A stretch of DNA of 64,000 nucleotides from Diphasiastrum complanatum. Its lineage: Eukaryota > Streptophyta > Lycopodiopsida > Lycopodiales > Lycopodiaceae. The stretch lies in NCBI GenBank assembly GCA_029204225.1, contig CM055113.1, positions 12,300,234-12,364,233 on the forward strand, written 5' to 3'. Shown one piece after another: positions 54,886-64,000 of the stretch. Below the pieces are notes generated by a model that was not told where the DNA came from, ran no database searches, and saw nothing but the letters and a program-made list of their open reading frames with translations. A program made the translations under genes and the position numbers. The stretch's first letter is position 1, and the number at the start of each line of letters is the position of its first letter.

Positions 54886-55513
54886 AAGCAAAAAGCTCAA
54901 AGAGAACATCGGTCAGTCGATTCATTTGCGACATTAAACTTTTGTCAAGCACAATATGAATTTTTTCATGAGTTTGATTGACATTGGTGGACGGATTTTT
55001 TTGAGGAGCACAAAATACGTTTGCTTGATTTGGGAGACTCAAACTTGTCTGAAGAAGTGGCCAACCAGATTTTCAAATCCAACAACGGCCGTTGATTCCT
55101 CTGTTGCTCCTGAACAGACTGAGTCTTTAAACCTTCTTCACAACGAAGAACGTGAAATTTATTTGGGTTCAAGAAAAAGTCGACGAACTCTAAATGCTGC
55201 CAAGGTTAAATGGTCTAGTAACCTCAATGAATTAAAGGTCGAGAGTTTCATTGCACTTTTGGTGTCGGAAAATAGCGAAAGTCATCCATTTTGGATTGCT
55301 ATAGTGATTCCCTTCATTCAAAGCAACGACACCAAGATTGTACATGTGCATTGGATGCGTACTGTTTCAACAAATGCTTTCTTGGGAAGGTACAAGCTAG
55401 AAATGTTGCAATTAGATCCAAGAGGCAAGCGGAAGCGTGCAACAAAGAACCAACCAAAAGTCGATGACATAAATCTTGAAGATGTGGATGTGCTTGCATT
55501 TAATTTGAGTTAA
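54880..55513 (+). pseudogene. Unrecognised protein remnant with PFWI motif
   Basis: One frame encodes LEKQKAQREHRSVDSFATLN, then (after a TGA at 54979-54981) HWWTDFFEEHKIRLLDLG and EEVANQIF. Then the coding frame shifts and continues as a 185-codon open frame (54956-55513). Its second half has HPFWIAIVIPF, IVHVHWM, GRYKLEML and a basic stretch GKRKRATKNQ. The PFWI ... V.V.W pattern resembles the small beta-barrel tail found on some plant transposon-type and chromatin proteins, but I cannot name the family. It is broken by the stop and frameshift. Confidence 0.5.
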
Positions 55514-55515
55514 CA

Positions 55516-55782
55516 ATGACGAACCATTTCCGAAAGTCCACAGTATCTATTTTACAAAAACGGCTTGGGCTAAGTGCACAACCATCATCTTCGACTCGGC
55601 TTCAACGCAGCAGAGCCACAATAAACAATTTTCTCTCGACATTGGATGCTAATTCGGATGAGAATTTGTCGATAGACTCTAATGAAGAAGATGGGTCATC
55701 AACTTCTTCAGCTGAAAAGGAGAGCCTTGATAATATTTCAAGCAGTGACTTAAGAGAAGTTAGTGAGAATTCCATATTGTAA
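55516..55782 (+). CDS. Hypothetical serine- and acid-rich tail
   Basis: An 88-codon frame begins two bases after the previous stop. It is basic at first, then Ser/Asp/Glu-rich (SNEEDGSSTSSAEKES). It may be the continuation of the preceding protein in another frame. No domain recognised. Confidence 0.35.
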   Translation: MTNHFRKSTVSILQKRLGLSAQPSSSTRLQRSRATINNFLSTLDANSDENLSIDSNEEDGSSTSSAEKESLDNISSSDLREVSENSIL

Positions 55783-57849
55783 AAAACAATAATATAAAAA
55801 TTATTTGCAGTGTTTCAACATTTGTGGAGTTAGCGTAGTTGGCTTCAAATGTATTATGTGAGTTATTTTATGAGATTCAATTTAGACTATTAAAATATCA
55901 TAAGTGTTTGTCAATATTTTGTTCACTTTGAATATTTTTAATTTCTAAAGTTTTACTAGAAAATTTAATTTTTTTGGACATGATGTATTGATGTTTTTGG
56001 CCAAAATGCTTATATTTTGTAGAAAAAATTTGTGATTTTTCGAATTTTTTTAATGAAAAAGCATGTTTTTGGGCAAAAATTAAAAAATTGAAAATTGATT
56101 ACTCTTTTTAGAATTTTGACCCGTTTCAAAAGATTTCGCATTAGTTACTCATGTTGAAAGTATGCATATTGTCTTATTCATCAACTTGAATCTTCTTGTC
56201 AAATGTTTGTTTATGCATTTTCTTTCTTAAGATGATGGACAATTACAGGTGTTACCTAAAAAAATTGACTTAACTTCACAAGCTTAAGTGTAGTTTTTTG
56301 TTGCCCACTTAAACTCATAGCCTCTAATGAAAGTTCTCATGTTTTTAGTTAATCATCACCCTTTTCCCATCATTCTTACGTCACGCACCAATGACATGCA
56401 TGCTTACCTCAAAACCACATATACTATTAACTCTTGTTGTTGTGTGGGTACTTGATATTTTTTCGTACTTGACAGGTCCAAGCATTTGACAATTGTCTTA
56501 TCTTTTATACTCGAACCGATTATCAATCCATAAAAAGTAGGTCAAGGTATGTGTGCTAACATAATCTAGGGCTACATATAATTCGGGGTGCTAATTTGAT
56601 TCATATTGGTAGTTGGCTATCAATTTTTGGTAGCATACATTCAAAAGTGTTTAGCATGTCAAATTCTTATGCTCAAATGTTATTTTAAGTCTATGCAATT
56701 TGTTCGGTGAACACGTGATTGTACATCAGTTGACAATCATTTTCAACCAAATTCTTGGTGGTCATTTGCCAACATGATTGACTTATAGTTGGATTGTTTG
56801 CCGCAAATGCTAGGTTTGTCACGAGCCTCTGCATCACATCTGCTACTTAACACTATGAGGCACTTAATTTGAACATGTTGAATTGGGATTTAGTACATGT
56901 AGTTGTGAAGTTTTTATTTGTTTTTTATTTTTAGTTTTTTTTTGCCAAGGGGGGGCGACATGGATAGGGGTTTGTGTAAGGCCCTTTTGACACTTAATGT
57001 TAACTTTGAGCTTGTTTTTACAACCATTGGGTCAACCCTTTGAATGAAATGTGCACCTTCCAAACAAATTCCTTAAATTGTTAGGTGGTTAGTATTGTTT
57101 TCTAAAATTCACAACGTTGAAGTGAACTCTCAATTTATGGTTTATATATATCAAAATATGAAACATCAAATTTTTATTGGTATTAATGAAGTGCACCAAA
57201 TGCCTCTCATAAATTGGATTACATTACACCCATGAAAGCCCACCCCATGTTCTAAGGTACTAAGGACGGGGCCCTCATAGCCGTGCAAAGGCCCAGGCCC
57301 AAGACCATCACCTCGTCACCTCGTCACACTCATCCGCAGGGAGTTTTAAAGAGTGATTAGTGACTGATCGCTTCACTTCGCAGCTCCTAACAGACAGATA
57401 ATTCTCACCGAGCTCTGAGTAGAGTTATTCAGAGACTTTCCCAGCTGCCTTCTCCTAATTGTACCTACAGCTCTTCGGTAGGTACTATAGTCATCTCAGG
57501 ATTTTTCACCTCCGTAAACTCAGGTTCTCTGTGTAAAACGATGCTTTCTTTGATTTTTGTACAAAATTATTGAAGCAAGACATGCCTGGCTGTGAACTGT
57601 TAAATGAAGGACACATAACAAGCCATCAGCGTAAATTGTATGCCAGAAAATGAAGTAATTTAAGTTCATCCAGTAATCAGGAGGTTACAACAATTTTGTT
57701 GGTGTCATCAAGCCTAGCATGCAATCGTTGTTCTATTCTAAGCAGTGGCTGGTACTATGCATTTTCATTTTAGATAGGTAGCAATTTCGTGTAGCTACAG
57801 ATTTCCTCGGCTGACTTGGAGTAGCACAAGGTCTATTCAAGGGGATATA
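55783..57849. other. Intergenic, upstream of the BAHD gene
   Basis: AT-rich with no coding signal until ~57230. The last 600 bp are GC-richer, and 57478-57803 could be a 5'-UTR intron (CTTCG/GTAGGTAC ... GTAGCTACAG). This is inference only. Confidence 0.4.
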
Positions 57850-58923
57850 ATGACGGTCAATCAAGGAACCATCTCAGATATGCGGGTAGCCGAAGCAAAA
57901 GCTGTTGCAATGCAAGATGCAGTTTTAATCGCACCAACCCACGTACAGGAATCGTATATCCACTCACTATCCAATTTGGATCAACTAAATGCTTTAATTC
58001 CTTGCTACTTTCCTATGCTTTACTTCTTTCGCTCTGGGGCAGAGTATCCTTCTTCTGCAACTAAGTTGGTTGCCAGTCTCAAACAAGCTTTGGCAGATGC
58101 TTTGGAACTCTATCCTGTATTAGCAGGAAGGTTGAGAAAGGGCAAGGGGGGACGGCTGGAGATCGAAGTGAGCGGAGCAGGCGTTGAGTTTTCAGTAGCT
58201 ACAACAGAAGCCAGACTAGATGCATGGAAAGATCTCCGACTTTGCACTATGGCTTCACAGCTGGTTCCAAATAAGGATTTATTGTTAGGAGAGATGCTGA
58301 TTGGCGCTCCTCTCGCGTGCGTGCAGGTCACAACATTTCAATGCGGCGGGGTTGCAATCTGCATTAGCTTTTTGCATGCAGTGGGAGATATGCAAGCATT
58401 CTCAGAATTTGTAGAGGCGTGGGCAAGGGCATGCAATAGCAAAGACGTCCACACGACGCCTCTCATAGTCCCTCGCCTCGACACCGCCGCCCTGCTGCGG
58501 CCTAGAAATCCTCCAACAATAAGTGTACCCATCGATGCACTAGTGCATCTATGTGGAGAGCAGCATACTGATAAAAAGGTAGGTGAGAAAGAAGCGAGCT
58601 CCAACGGTCAGGAGGTTGCCATCACCACCGCTGCTGGGTTTTTGCGGATGGGGGACGCAAGCGTTGCTGAGGCAGTTCACGAGGTAGAAACGGGGCCTTA
58701 TTCGTATGGTCACCCCAGCTCATTCAAGGCGGTGGCAGGGCTGTTATGGGTTGCAATCACCCGCGCCAGAGATCTCCCTCCAGATTCCTACACCCGCTTT
58801 GCATTGCCAGTGAATATGCGTCGAAGGTGGTGCCCTCCACTTCCGCCACTCTTCTTTGGCAACGCCTCGTTACCTGCCATGGCCGTAGCTCGAAGTGGTG
58901 ACCTGCTGGATCTTAGAATATGA
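57850..58923 (+). pseudogene. BAHD acyltransferase, 3'-truncated
   Basis: The 357-codon open frame encodes a plant cytosolic acyl-CoA-dependent acyltransferase. The N-terminus matches the family (VLIAPTHVQESYIHSLSNLD). The catalytic HxxxD is HAVGD at residues 176-180. The second-domain segment SFKAVAGLLWVAITRARDLP (291-310) and the FFGNASLPA turn are also present. BAHD proteins usually have ~430-450 residues and a DFGWG signature near the end. Here the family sequence stops at SGDLL (349-353) and is followed by DLRI and a stop. The related fragment at 4838-5365 continues normally from this very point, which proves the truncation. Without the C-terminal strands and DFGWG it is unlikely to fold correctly. 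Acceptor specificity cannot be told. There are no internal stops, so the loss is recent or a 3' exon lies elsewhere. Confidence 0.85.
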
Positions 58924-60440
58924 CAAGTTACATCTATAAATCTTTATCTAATTTTTCAAATTCGTCTCTTTCATGAAAAATCATTCTCAAATTTCATACA
59001 AAATTTAATCAAATGAAGATAACGTATGAAATGTCCAAAAGTTTATATGTTCGTGAAATAGCCTACTAGTTATTCTTATAGGAAACAATGTTGATATGAA
59101 GTAATAAGTGATATGATTTTAATAGGTGTGAATTTATGTGATAGGCAACCATACACACAATACATGCATGCCAAACTCTTATGATATCTCATATTACAAA
59201 CAATAGATATTGATCATGTGTTTAGAATAGAGCATGCTTAAAATCACATGTTCCATACAAATACGATTTGTTATTATACATAGTGCATTCTATACACTAC
59301 AAAACTATGAGAGAATCTATAATGCAGATTCTGTTGAGAGTAAAATAACGAATCAACTATAGTACTCTATTTGTTTGCACCATAGACAATCCAATAAATA
59401 AATTAGATCACACATTACATACGAAATTGGATGTAGCCAAAAGCCAAGCCAGCCATATGCTGAAATGGCAAGTGGGTTGTGGATTGGAAAGAGTTCGTTA
59501 GTAGATTAATGCAAGCTTTGTGAAATATTTTCATTCTAGAGCATGTGCATGCTTTACATGCGTTGAAATTTTTGCACCGTCGTGTATTGAGCTCCATCTC
59601 CATGTCCAAATCCACTCATGTATATTGTTATGCTAAATAAATTATTAACATATTTATTGTACCTTCATGCATTGTTTTGTTGTTGATATCTATGTCTATT
59701 ATTGATTACATTCCAGAACGAAGCACATGGATGTGGAACATCATTTTGTGCGAGAAAGATTAGCAAATAAGAAATTGATTCAATGTTTTGTCCTTCTGAA
59801 GAACATCTAGCAAATATATGTATTATACCCCTCACAATAGTAGAACATCTTTTGCTATGCGTAAAATTGTACCTCACCTCCCATTTTGTTGCGTGCTAAT
59901 ATTTGATAGTGACATAAAACAACAAATTGATTAGTTAGTTAGTTAAACAAAGTACACCTTGAAAACTAGGAAGAACATAGAAAAAGTGTTGTTCAAGTCC
60001 AAGCAAACTTTTTTAGACGGTATTTCATTCCAAGCAGATTTTGTTTCATTCCTTGGTACCCCATACCAAGACATATTTCTGGCTCGATCATCAAACTTTA
60101 CCTCTTTTGAGCCTATACTTGTCTTTTGGCTCAAAACAAGACGTTAAAGCTGAAAAAAAACTCAAAAAGGGACCTTCAAACCCCCTGCATCTGTCCGTAT
60201 TGCTTGCTCATGTCCATATGGGCTTTTCAAAGGCCTCAGCAATGGGGTTGATCTCACTCCAGAATCTCGCAATTCTGAGAAAAAGCATTTGAAGCAACAC
60301 GACGGATCGTATGGGCACAACTCTGGAGTAACAGGATACTTTGGATGCCTAGTTAATGGTGCCTTATACAGACCAAAAACTTATAAAACTCATATCTGGA
60401 CTATTCACCAAACCACGGACTGTAATATACCACATATCTT
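58924..60440. other. No gene recognised
   Basis: AT-rich DNA. The open stretch at 60150-60440 has no recognisable domain. Confidence 0.45.
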
Positions 60441-61145
60441 GCCGAAACTGATAGTTTTGCTCATCCTTCTATTTAATCCAAGTATTATAGAAACATCATT
60501 ACCAGAAGAGGGCTCAGTATTTTCCATACAATCAACAGGGCAAAAACTCTTTAGAACTATTCCTACACCAGCTTCCACACCAAGCACTCCATTATTTCAT
60601 GAATTTTTCCAATGCTGATATTTTTGCTCATCTACTCGTTTCATCCAAGAAACGTAAGATTAGAATTATCACCATAATATTGGCAAGTGCGCCTTTTAGA
60701 GAGACAACTTTACAGAAAAGATTGCAAGCATCTTCCGATACTAGGCAAGTGAATTCATCTATTTCTCTAATAGATGCTTTCAGACGATTGTAAAAAAGCC
60801 GATTGCAAGCATCCTTTGATAATAAGCAAGTGAATCTATCAATTTATGTACAGATAAAGAACAACAGTTGTTTGTAGCAACTGCCTAAAATAACAATATG
60901 ATAGAAATCAAGCACCGAGTTGATATTTCTGCTCATTCGTCTGTGTCATCCAAGAAAACTAAATTTGAGATTATCACTACAATAATCGCAAGCACCATGC
61001 TATTGAATGAGAAATCATTCAGAGTAGACAATTATTATACAGAAACCAATTCCCAAGTATTCTTTGATAATAAACATGCGATTCATGAATATACCTATTT
61101 CTCTAATAGATCAGAAACAACCGTTGTCTGCAGCATTTGCTAAAA
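60440..61145 (+). repeat. Three imperfect repeats of a ~200-300-bp module
   Basis: The word TGATA(T/G)TTT(T/C)TGCTCAT followed by TCATCCAAGAAA-like sequence occurs at about 60448, 60610 and 60918. The later parts share TTTGATAATAA(G/A)CA(A/T)G, ATTTCTCTAATAGAT and AACAACAGTTGT-like words. In one frame two copies encode similar peptides (SSKKRKIRIITIILAS and SSKKTKFEIITTIIAS). Confidence 0.6.
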
Positions 61146-61264
61146 CAAAAATAATGAAAGGTGAACAAAAATTTCTCCTTTCAAAGAACTTTAAAATGGG
61201 TATTAGCTAGCCTTATAATGAAACATGCAATGTCACTAGAGTATGATCATTTAGATTATCATGT

Positions 61265-61640
61265 TTGGTTTTTTAATAATGATCTAGTGTTGAGATTGGA
61301 TAATGAGGTGAGATTGCATACATGTATGCCATGATAAGAATATGTGACTTTCATTTTGACATTGTTCGCAATCATAATATCGTTTCATGTTATACAGGTG
61401 AGTCAATCTTAGGTAAATGGCTGATGTGGTATATATGCTTTTATATTTTTTGATCCTAGTTAGGCCAGTATACATTCTCAACCATGTCTTGAAACATTTG
61501 TGATATTGTTGTAACTTTATTCAGAATAGATCAACCAATTTGAAATTCTCTCACGACTCGATGTATTGGAATTCATGTTTGATCAATTTTAGTATTATTT
61601 TTTACATGTATAGGTGACGTTGCTGATTTTTTTTAATCTA
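61265..61640 (+). repeat. Dispersed repeat, right copy (SINE-free allele of 6425-6960)
   Basis: Homologous to 6425-6960. At 61381-61396 it carries the uninterrupted target CGTTTCATGTTATACA, where the left copy has the 86-bp SINE-like insert and its duplication. Confidence 0.65.
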
Positions 61641-61984
61641 ATCCATGATTTTCAATTTGTACCCATATAGTATCTTTTGCATCAAACATAGCTTTACTTA
61701 CAAAAATGGCATTTGCTGCATTATCAATTGCATCTTTGATATCTATTTGTTGGGTATAGTTCTACTACATTGCTTGTTTTCCAAAATTGTATATAAATTT
61801 ATTGTTTCCATCATTTATGATGTTGCCAATGTTATTTCTAATATTGGTAATGTGGGACTACAAGCATAAATATGAATGTCAATTGCTTCTAAACATTACT
61901 TTATAGTTGTAACGATGTCGTAAGCTTGTTCGATTGTATTGTTTTATATTTTTGTTTGCATAAAATAAGTGTGGTAAGGTCAGC
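61641..61984. other. No gene recognised
   Basis: AT-rich DNA, possibly weak continuation of the preceding repeat. Confidence 0.4.
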
Positions 61985-62240
61985 ACAAGTATTGCATTTT
62001 TAAGAAAAATAAAAAATTATAATGTTCTAAAATTTTGAATTCACTTAATTTAATAGTTATTTTTCACAATAACAATGATAATACCTAACGTTTATTTTTT
62101 TTTGACAAACTAAAACTAAAATTTTAAAAATATCTTGCAACACAGTCTAAATTTTAAATTTTTGCAAAATGTAGTATCTTACAAATTATTATTTTTCTTC
62201 TATTTCAAGGTTCAAAATTTACAAGAATTTTAAACTAGAA
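61985..62240 (-). repeat. Dispersed AT-rich repeat, inverted partner of 17026-17285
   Basis: Its reverse complement follows 17026-17285 for ~250 bp with scattered differences. Confidence 0.65.
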
Positions 62241-62613
62241 TCGCAGGCCAGCCTCATAGACTCGTCATTTGTGTGTATTTTCTATAATGTTAATTGAAGA
62301 CTTCAACTTTGTAGTGTCCTATAATGCATTGGACATGTATTTTGTTCTTGGAACTTCATCCAATTTTTAAATGATAGAACTTGCAAGGAATATATAACAT
62401 CATTACAATGTTTCATGTCTTGGTGACTATAATAATTGGAAATCATTGAATCATAAATGATAAATGAAAACATATTTTAGCTGTTTATAGTTGACAACTA
62501 ATTTTATTATATTTATATATAATGACATCTTTACAAGTACCAATATTTTTTGGAATTGCCTGGGTTTTTTTTCAATATGTTATAACCATTTGAGCCACAT
62601 GAAGCGAATAGAT
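62241..62613. other. No gene recognised
   Basis: AT-rich DNA downstream of the GIY-YIG frame. Confidence 0.45.
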
Positions 62614-63018
62614 CTATATAGATTCTAAATTATTTGCAATCTTTTTGTCACAAGTAGTACACATTGTAGATATAATAAAATTATTTTTAAAAGGAGCATA
62701 TAGAGATGCATCTGCCAACATTTTTGAAGGAGGGTTTTCACAGTGTTGGTGATATCTTTTCGTCAGTGATGTTGTTTGTCCAATGTAAACTTTTTTGTTT
62801 TTGCTGCATTCTAATTTGTAGATGTGAATGTTCTTCGTGCTCTTTTTGGTGGAGGTGTGTTTTTTTGCATTCAAACAATTTATCTGCATAGTTAAACTTT
62901 CAAAAATGAAATAGATAAACAGAGTTTGATATACCTTTGTAGCACTTGTTGATGCTACATCTTCTTCTGTGATAACCTGAAAATCGTGCAATAAAATTAA
63001 GTTGAAAATTATTTTCAT
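62614..63018 (-). CDS. GIY-YIG nuclease-domain protein (probably partial, spliced)
   Basis: The 134-codon frame has a GIY-YIG endonuclease core: IHIYKLECSKNKKVYIGQTT (residues 64-83), conserved Arg at 88 (LTKRYHQH), then ENPPSKMLADASLYAPFKNN and a Glu at 132 that fits the metal-binding position. The domain hydrolyses DNA in homing endonucleases, repair proteins and some mobile elements. The part before residue ~46 looks like intron plus a short exon: TTTTCAG acceptor, then VITEEDVASTSATK, then GTATATC ... TATGCAG. The ATG used here is thus probably not the real start. It ends soon after the Glu and may be 3'-truncated. The two small frames upstream could belong to the same gene. Confidence 0.6.
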   Translation of the reverse strand: MKIIFNLILLHDFQVITEEDVASTSATKVYQTLFIYFIFESLTMQINCLNAKKHTSTKKSTKNIHIYKLECSKNKKVYIGQTTSLTKRYHQHCENPPSKMLADASLYAPFKNNFIISTMCTTCDKKIANNLESI

Positions 63019-63052
63019 ATTTCATAATAGAAATATAAAAAAAAATTGTTCG

Positions 63053-63286
63053 TTATATCTTATGTTCTTGTATTTGAAGATGAGATTCAAATAGATGTGC
63101 TATTGTAGGATTGACCATTTGTATTACAGAAGAAAATGTGATTGGTCCATTTGTCAATTTGTTTCCACATTGATCAATGTGACCAAAGTGTTTATCCAGA
63201 TCAGCTGCAATTGCGTCAGATTGTGCATGAGTCATTTCATTCCAATCATTGATTGGAATGTTGTATCCTAAATACAAATTTCTCAT
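63053..63286 (-). CDS. Hypothetical 77-residue frame upstream of GIY-YIG
   Basis: Starts MRNLYLGYNIPINDW, then a hydrophilic segment with THAQSDAIAADLDKHFGHID. It looks protein-like, with no low-complexity runs in an AT-rich setting. I do not recognise a family. It lies 34 bp before the GIY-YIG frame on the same strand. Confidence 0.4.
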   Translation of the reverse strand: MRNLYLGYNIPINDWNEMTHAQSDAIAADLDKHFGHIDQCGNKLTNGPITFSSVIQMVNPTIAHLFESHLQIQEHKI

Positions 63287-63468
63287 TGTGTAGTAGGATT
63301 TGTTTACATTTTATTCAAATAAGGAATCGTTGTAGGATTTGTATGTATTGTTTTGGGAATAGTGGTTTGAAATTTTTTGAATAAATGGATTAGAAAATTG
63401 TTTATACAATAAAGTGTAGGTATTGATTACTAAAAAAAAAGGATATCAAAATACTAAATATTCTTGTT

Positions 63469-63729
63469 TTATAGATAGTTATCGTCAATTGGTCGACCAT
63501 TATCAGTACTTTGAAATTTATCCCGTGCATTTTTTTTCTCATCGATAAGTAATGATAGCAAGTATCTTGTTCTATAACCGTTATTAGTGACTATTTTATT
63601 ACATAAGGCAATCCACTGAGATTCCAATGTAGTTATTTCAAACCATGTGTTTGAATAGGGTCGAAATTCATTTTTGCATTTTATTTGGGTTTGACGTCTA
63701 GCAAAGGCTCGTCTAGTTCGTCTATTCAT
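63469..63729 (-). CDS. Hypothetical 86-residue frame, basic N-terminus
   Basis: Starts MNRRTRRAFARRQTQ and continues with TWFEITTLESQWIALCNKIV and a charged tail. No family recognised. It is on the same strand as the two following frames, and a common transcript is plausible. Confidence 0.4.
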   Translation of the reverse strand: MNRRTRRAFARRQTQIKCKNEFRPYSNTWFEITTLESQWIALCNKIVTNNGYRTRYLLSLLIDEKKNARDKFQSTDNGRPIDDNYL

Positions 63730-64000
63730 TTTAAGTTCAACTATCTATTATATTTATTAGTTGAATTTTGAATATGACATTGAATGATGAGGATCACCTC
63801 TTGATTTTTGAAATACTATTTTTTGTTCTGATATTATATCAATTGTAGAAAATCCTGCAAAAGCAACAAATAAATATTTTTAACATATGTTTAAAATTTA
63901 TTCAATTGAAGGACATTGATAAAACCAAATCAAATCACGCTAGTTCAGTTGATAATTAACAAGACAAATGGAATGACGATCTGTGTCATGATATCTAGCT
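63730..64000 (-). other. Possible further exon, otherwise nothing seen
   Basis: A minus-strand segment (about 63850-63793) flanked by TTTGCAG and a GTGATC-type donor encodes FSTIDIISEQKIVFQKSR and may be an upstream exon of the same locus. The remaining sequence is AT-rich. Confidence 0.25.

Noticed and set aside
54779-55042. 87-codon minus-strand frame as a complete gag start
   Set aside because: Only its later part (KLEDTKVQAQHE on) looks like gag. The earlier part is antisense to the HWWTDFFEEH segment, which is the more convincing protein.

Overview
The window looks like a repeat-rich nuclear segment of a land plant. It holds a plant-type BAHD acyltransferase, several families of Ty1/Copia retrotransposons with initiator-Met-tRNA primer sites, decayed Ty3/Gypsy coding sequence, a tRNA-derived short element, microsatellites and long AT-rich non-coding stretches. 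Coding pieces interrupted by GT..AG-like introns confirm a eukaryote. A DNA methyltransferase of the beta (N4-cytosine/N6-adenine) type and a GIY-YIG gene would fit a seed-free plant, but the lineage cannot be fixed from sequence alone.

Layout. 1-3.3 kb: degenerate LTR-element DNA on the minus strand. 4.8-5.4 kb: the 3' part of a broken BAHD gene. 6.4-7 kb: a dispersed repeat carrying a SINE-like insertion with 14-bp target duplications. 8.2 kb: a (TC)n tract. 8.6-16.1 kb: a very young Copia element (A) nested in an old minus-strand Gypsy element. 17.8-33.3 kb: a cluster of Copia relatives (B to G) joined by shared, mismatched, truncated and inverted LTRs. 31.9-49.9 kb: a four-copy tandem array of a ~4.5-kb unit. 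Each unit holds a Copia integrase fragment, one LTR, and part of a dead intron-containing gene with DNA-methyltransferase motifs. 50-54.9 kb: a decayed minus-strand Copia of another family (H). 54.9-55.8 kb: an unrecognised plus-strand gene remnant. 57.85-58.92 kb: the 5' part of a BAHD gene. 60.4-62.2 kb: repeats, two of which pair with repeats at 6.4 kb and 17 kb. 62.6-63.7 kb: small minus-strand reading frames, one with a GIY-YIG nuclease domain.

Biologically this is mostly a retrotransposon nest. The BAHD 5' part at the right end and the BAHD 3' part at the left end overlap by only ~80-95 bp, which suggests either one gene broken apart or two damaged neighbours. The most original signals are: (1) all three truncated LTRs of the B-G cluster are cut at the same LTR position, just downstream of a TATA-like motif, which looks like the RNA 5' end and points to aberrant strong-stop transfer; (2) Copia elements A and B keep long open frames while their catalytic domains have been replaced; (3) a beta-class DNA methyltransferase pseudogene was amplified four times by tandem duplication with 5-bp microhomology. 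Coordinates of fragment edges are accurate to a few bases where a junction is visible and approximate otherwise.
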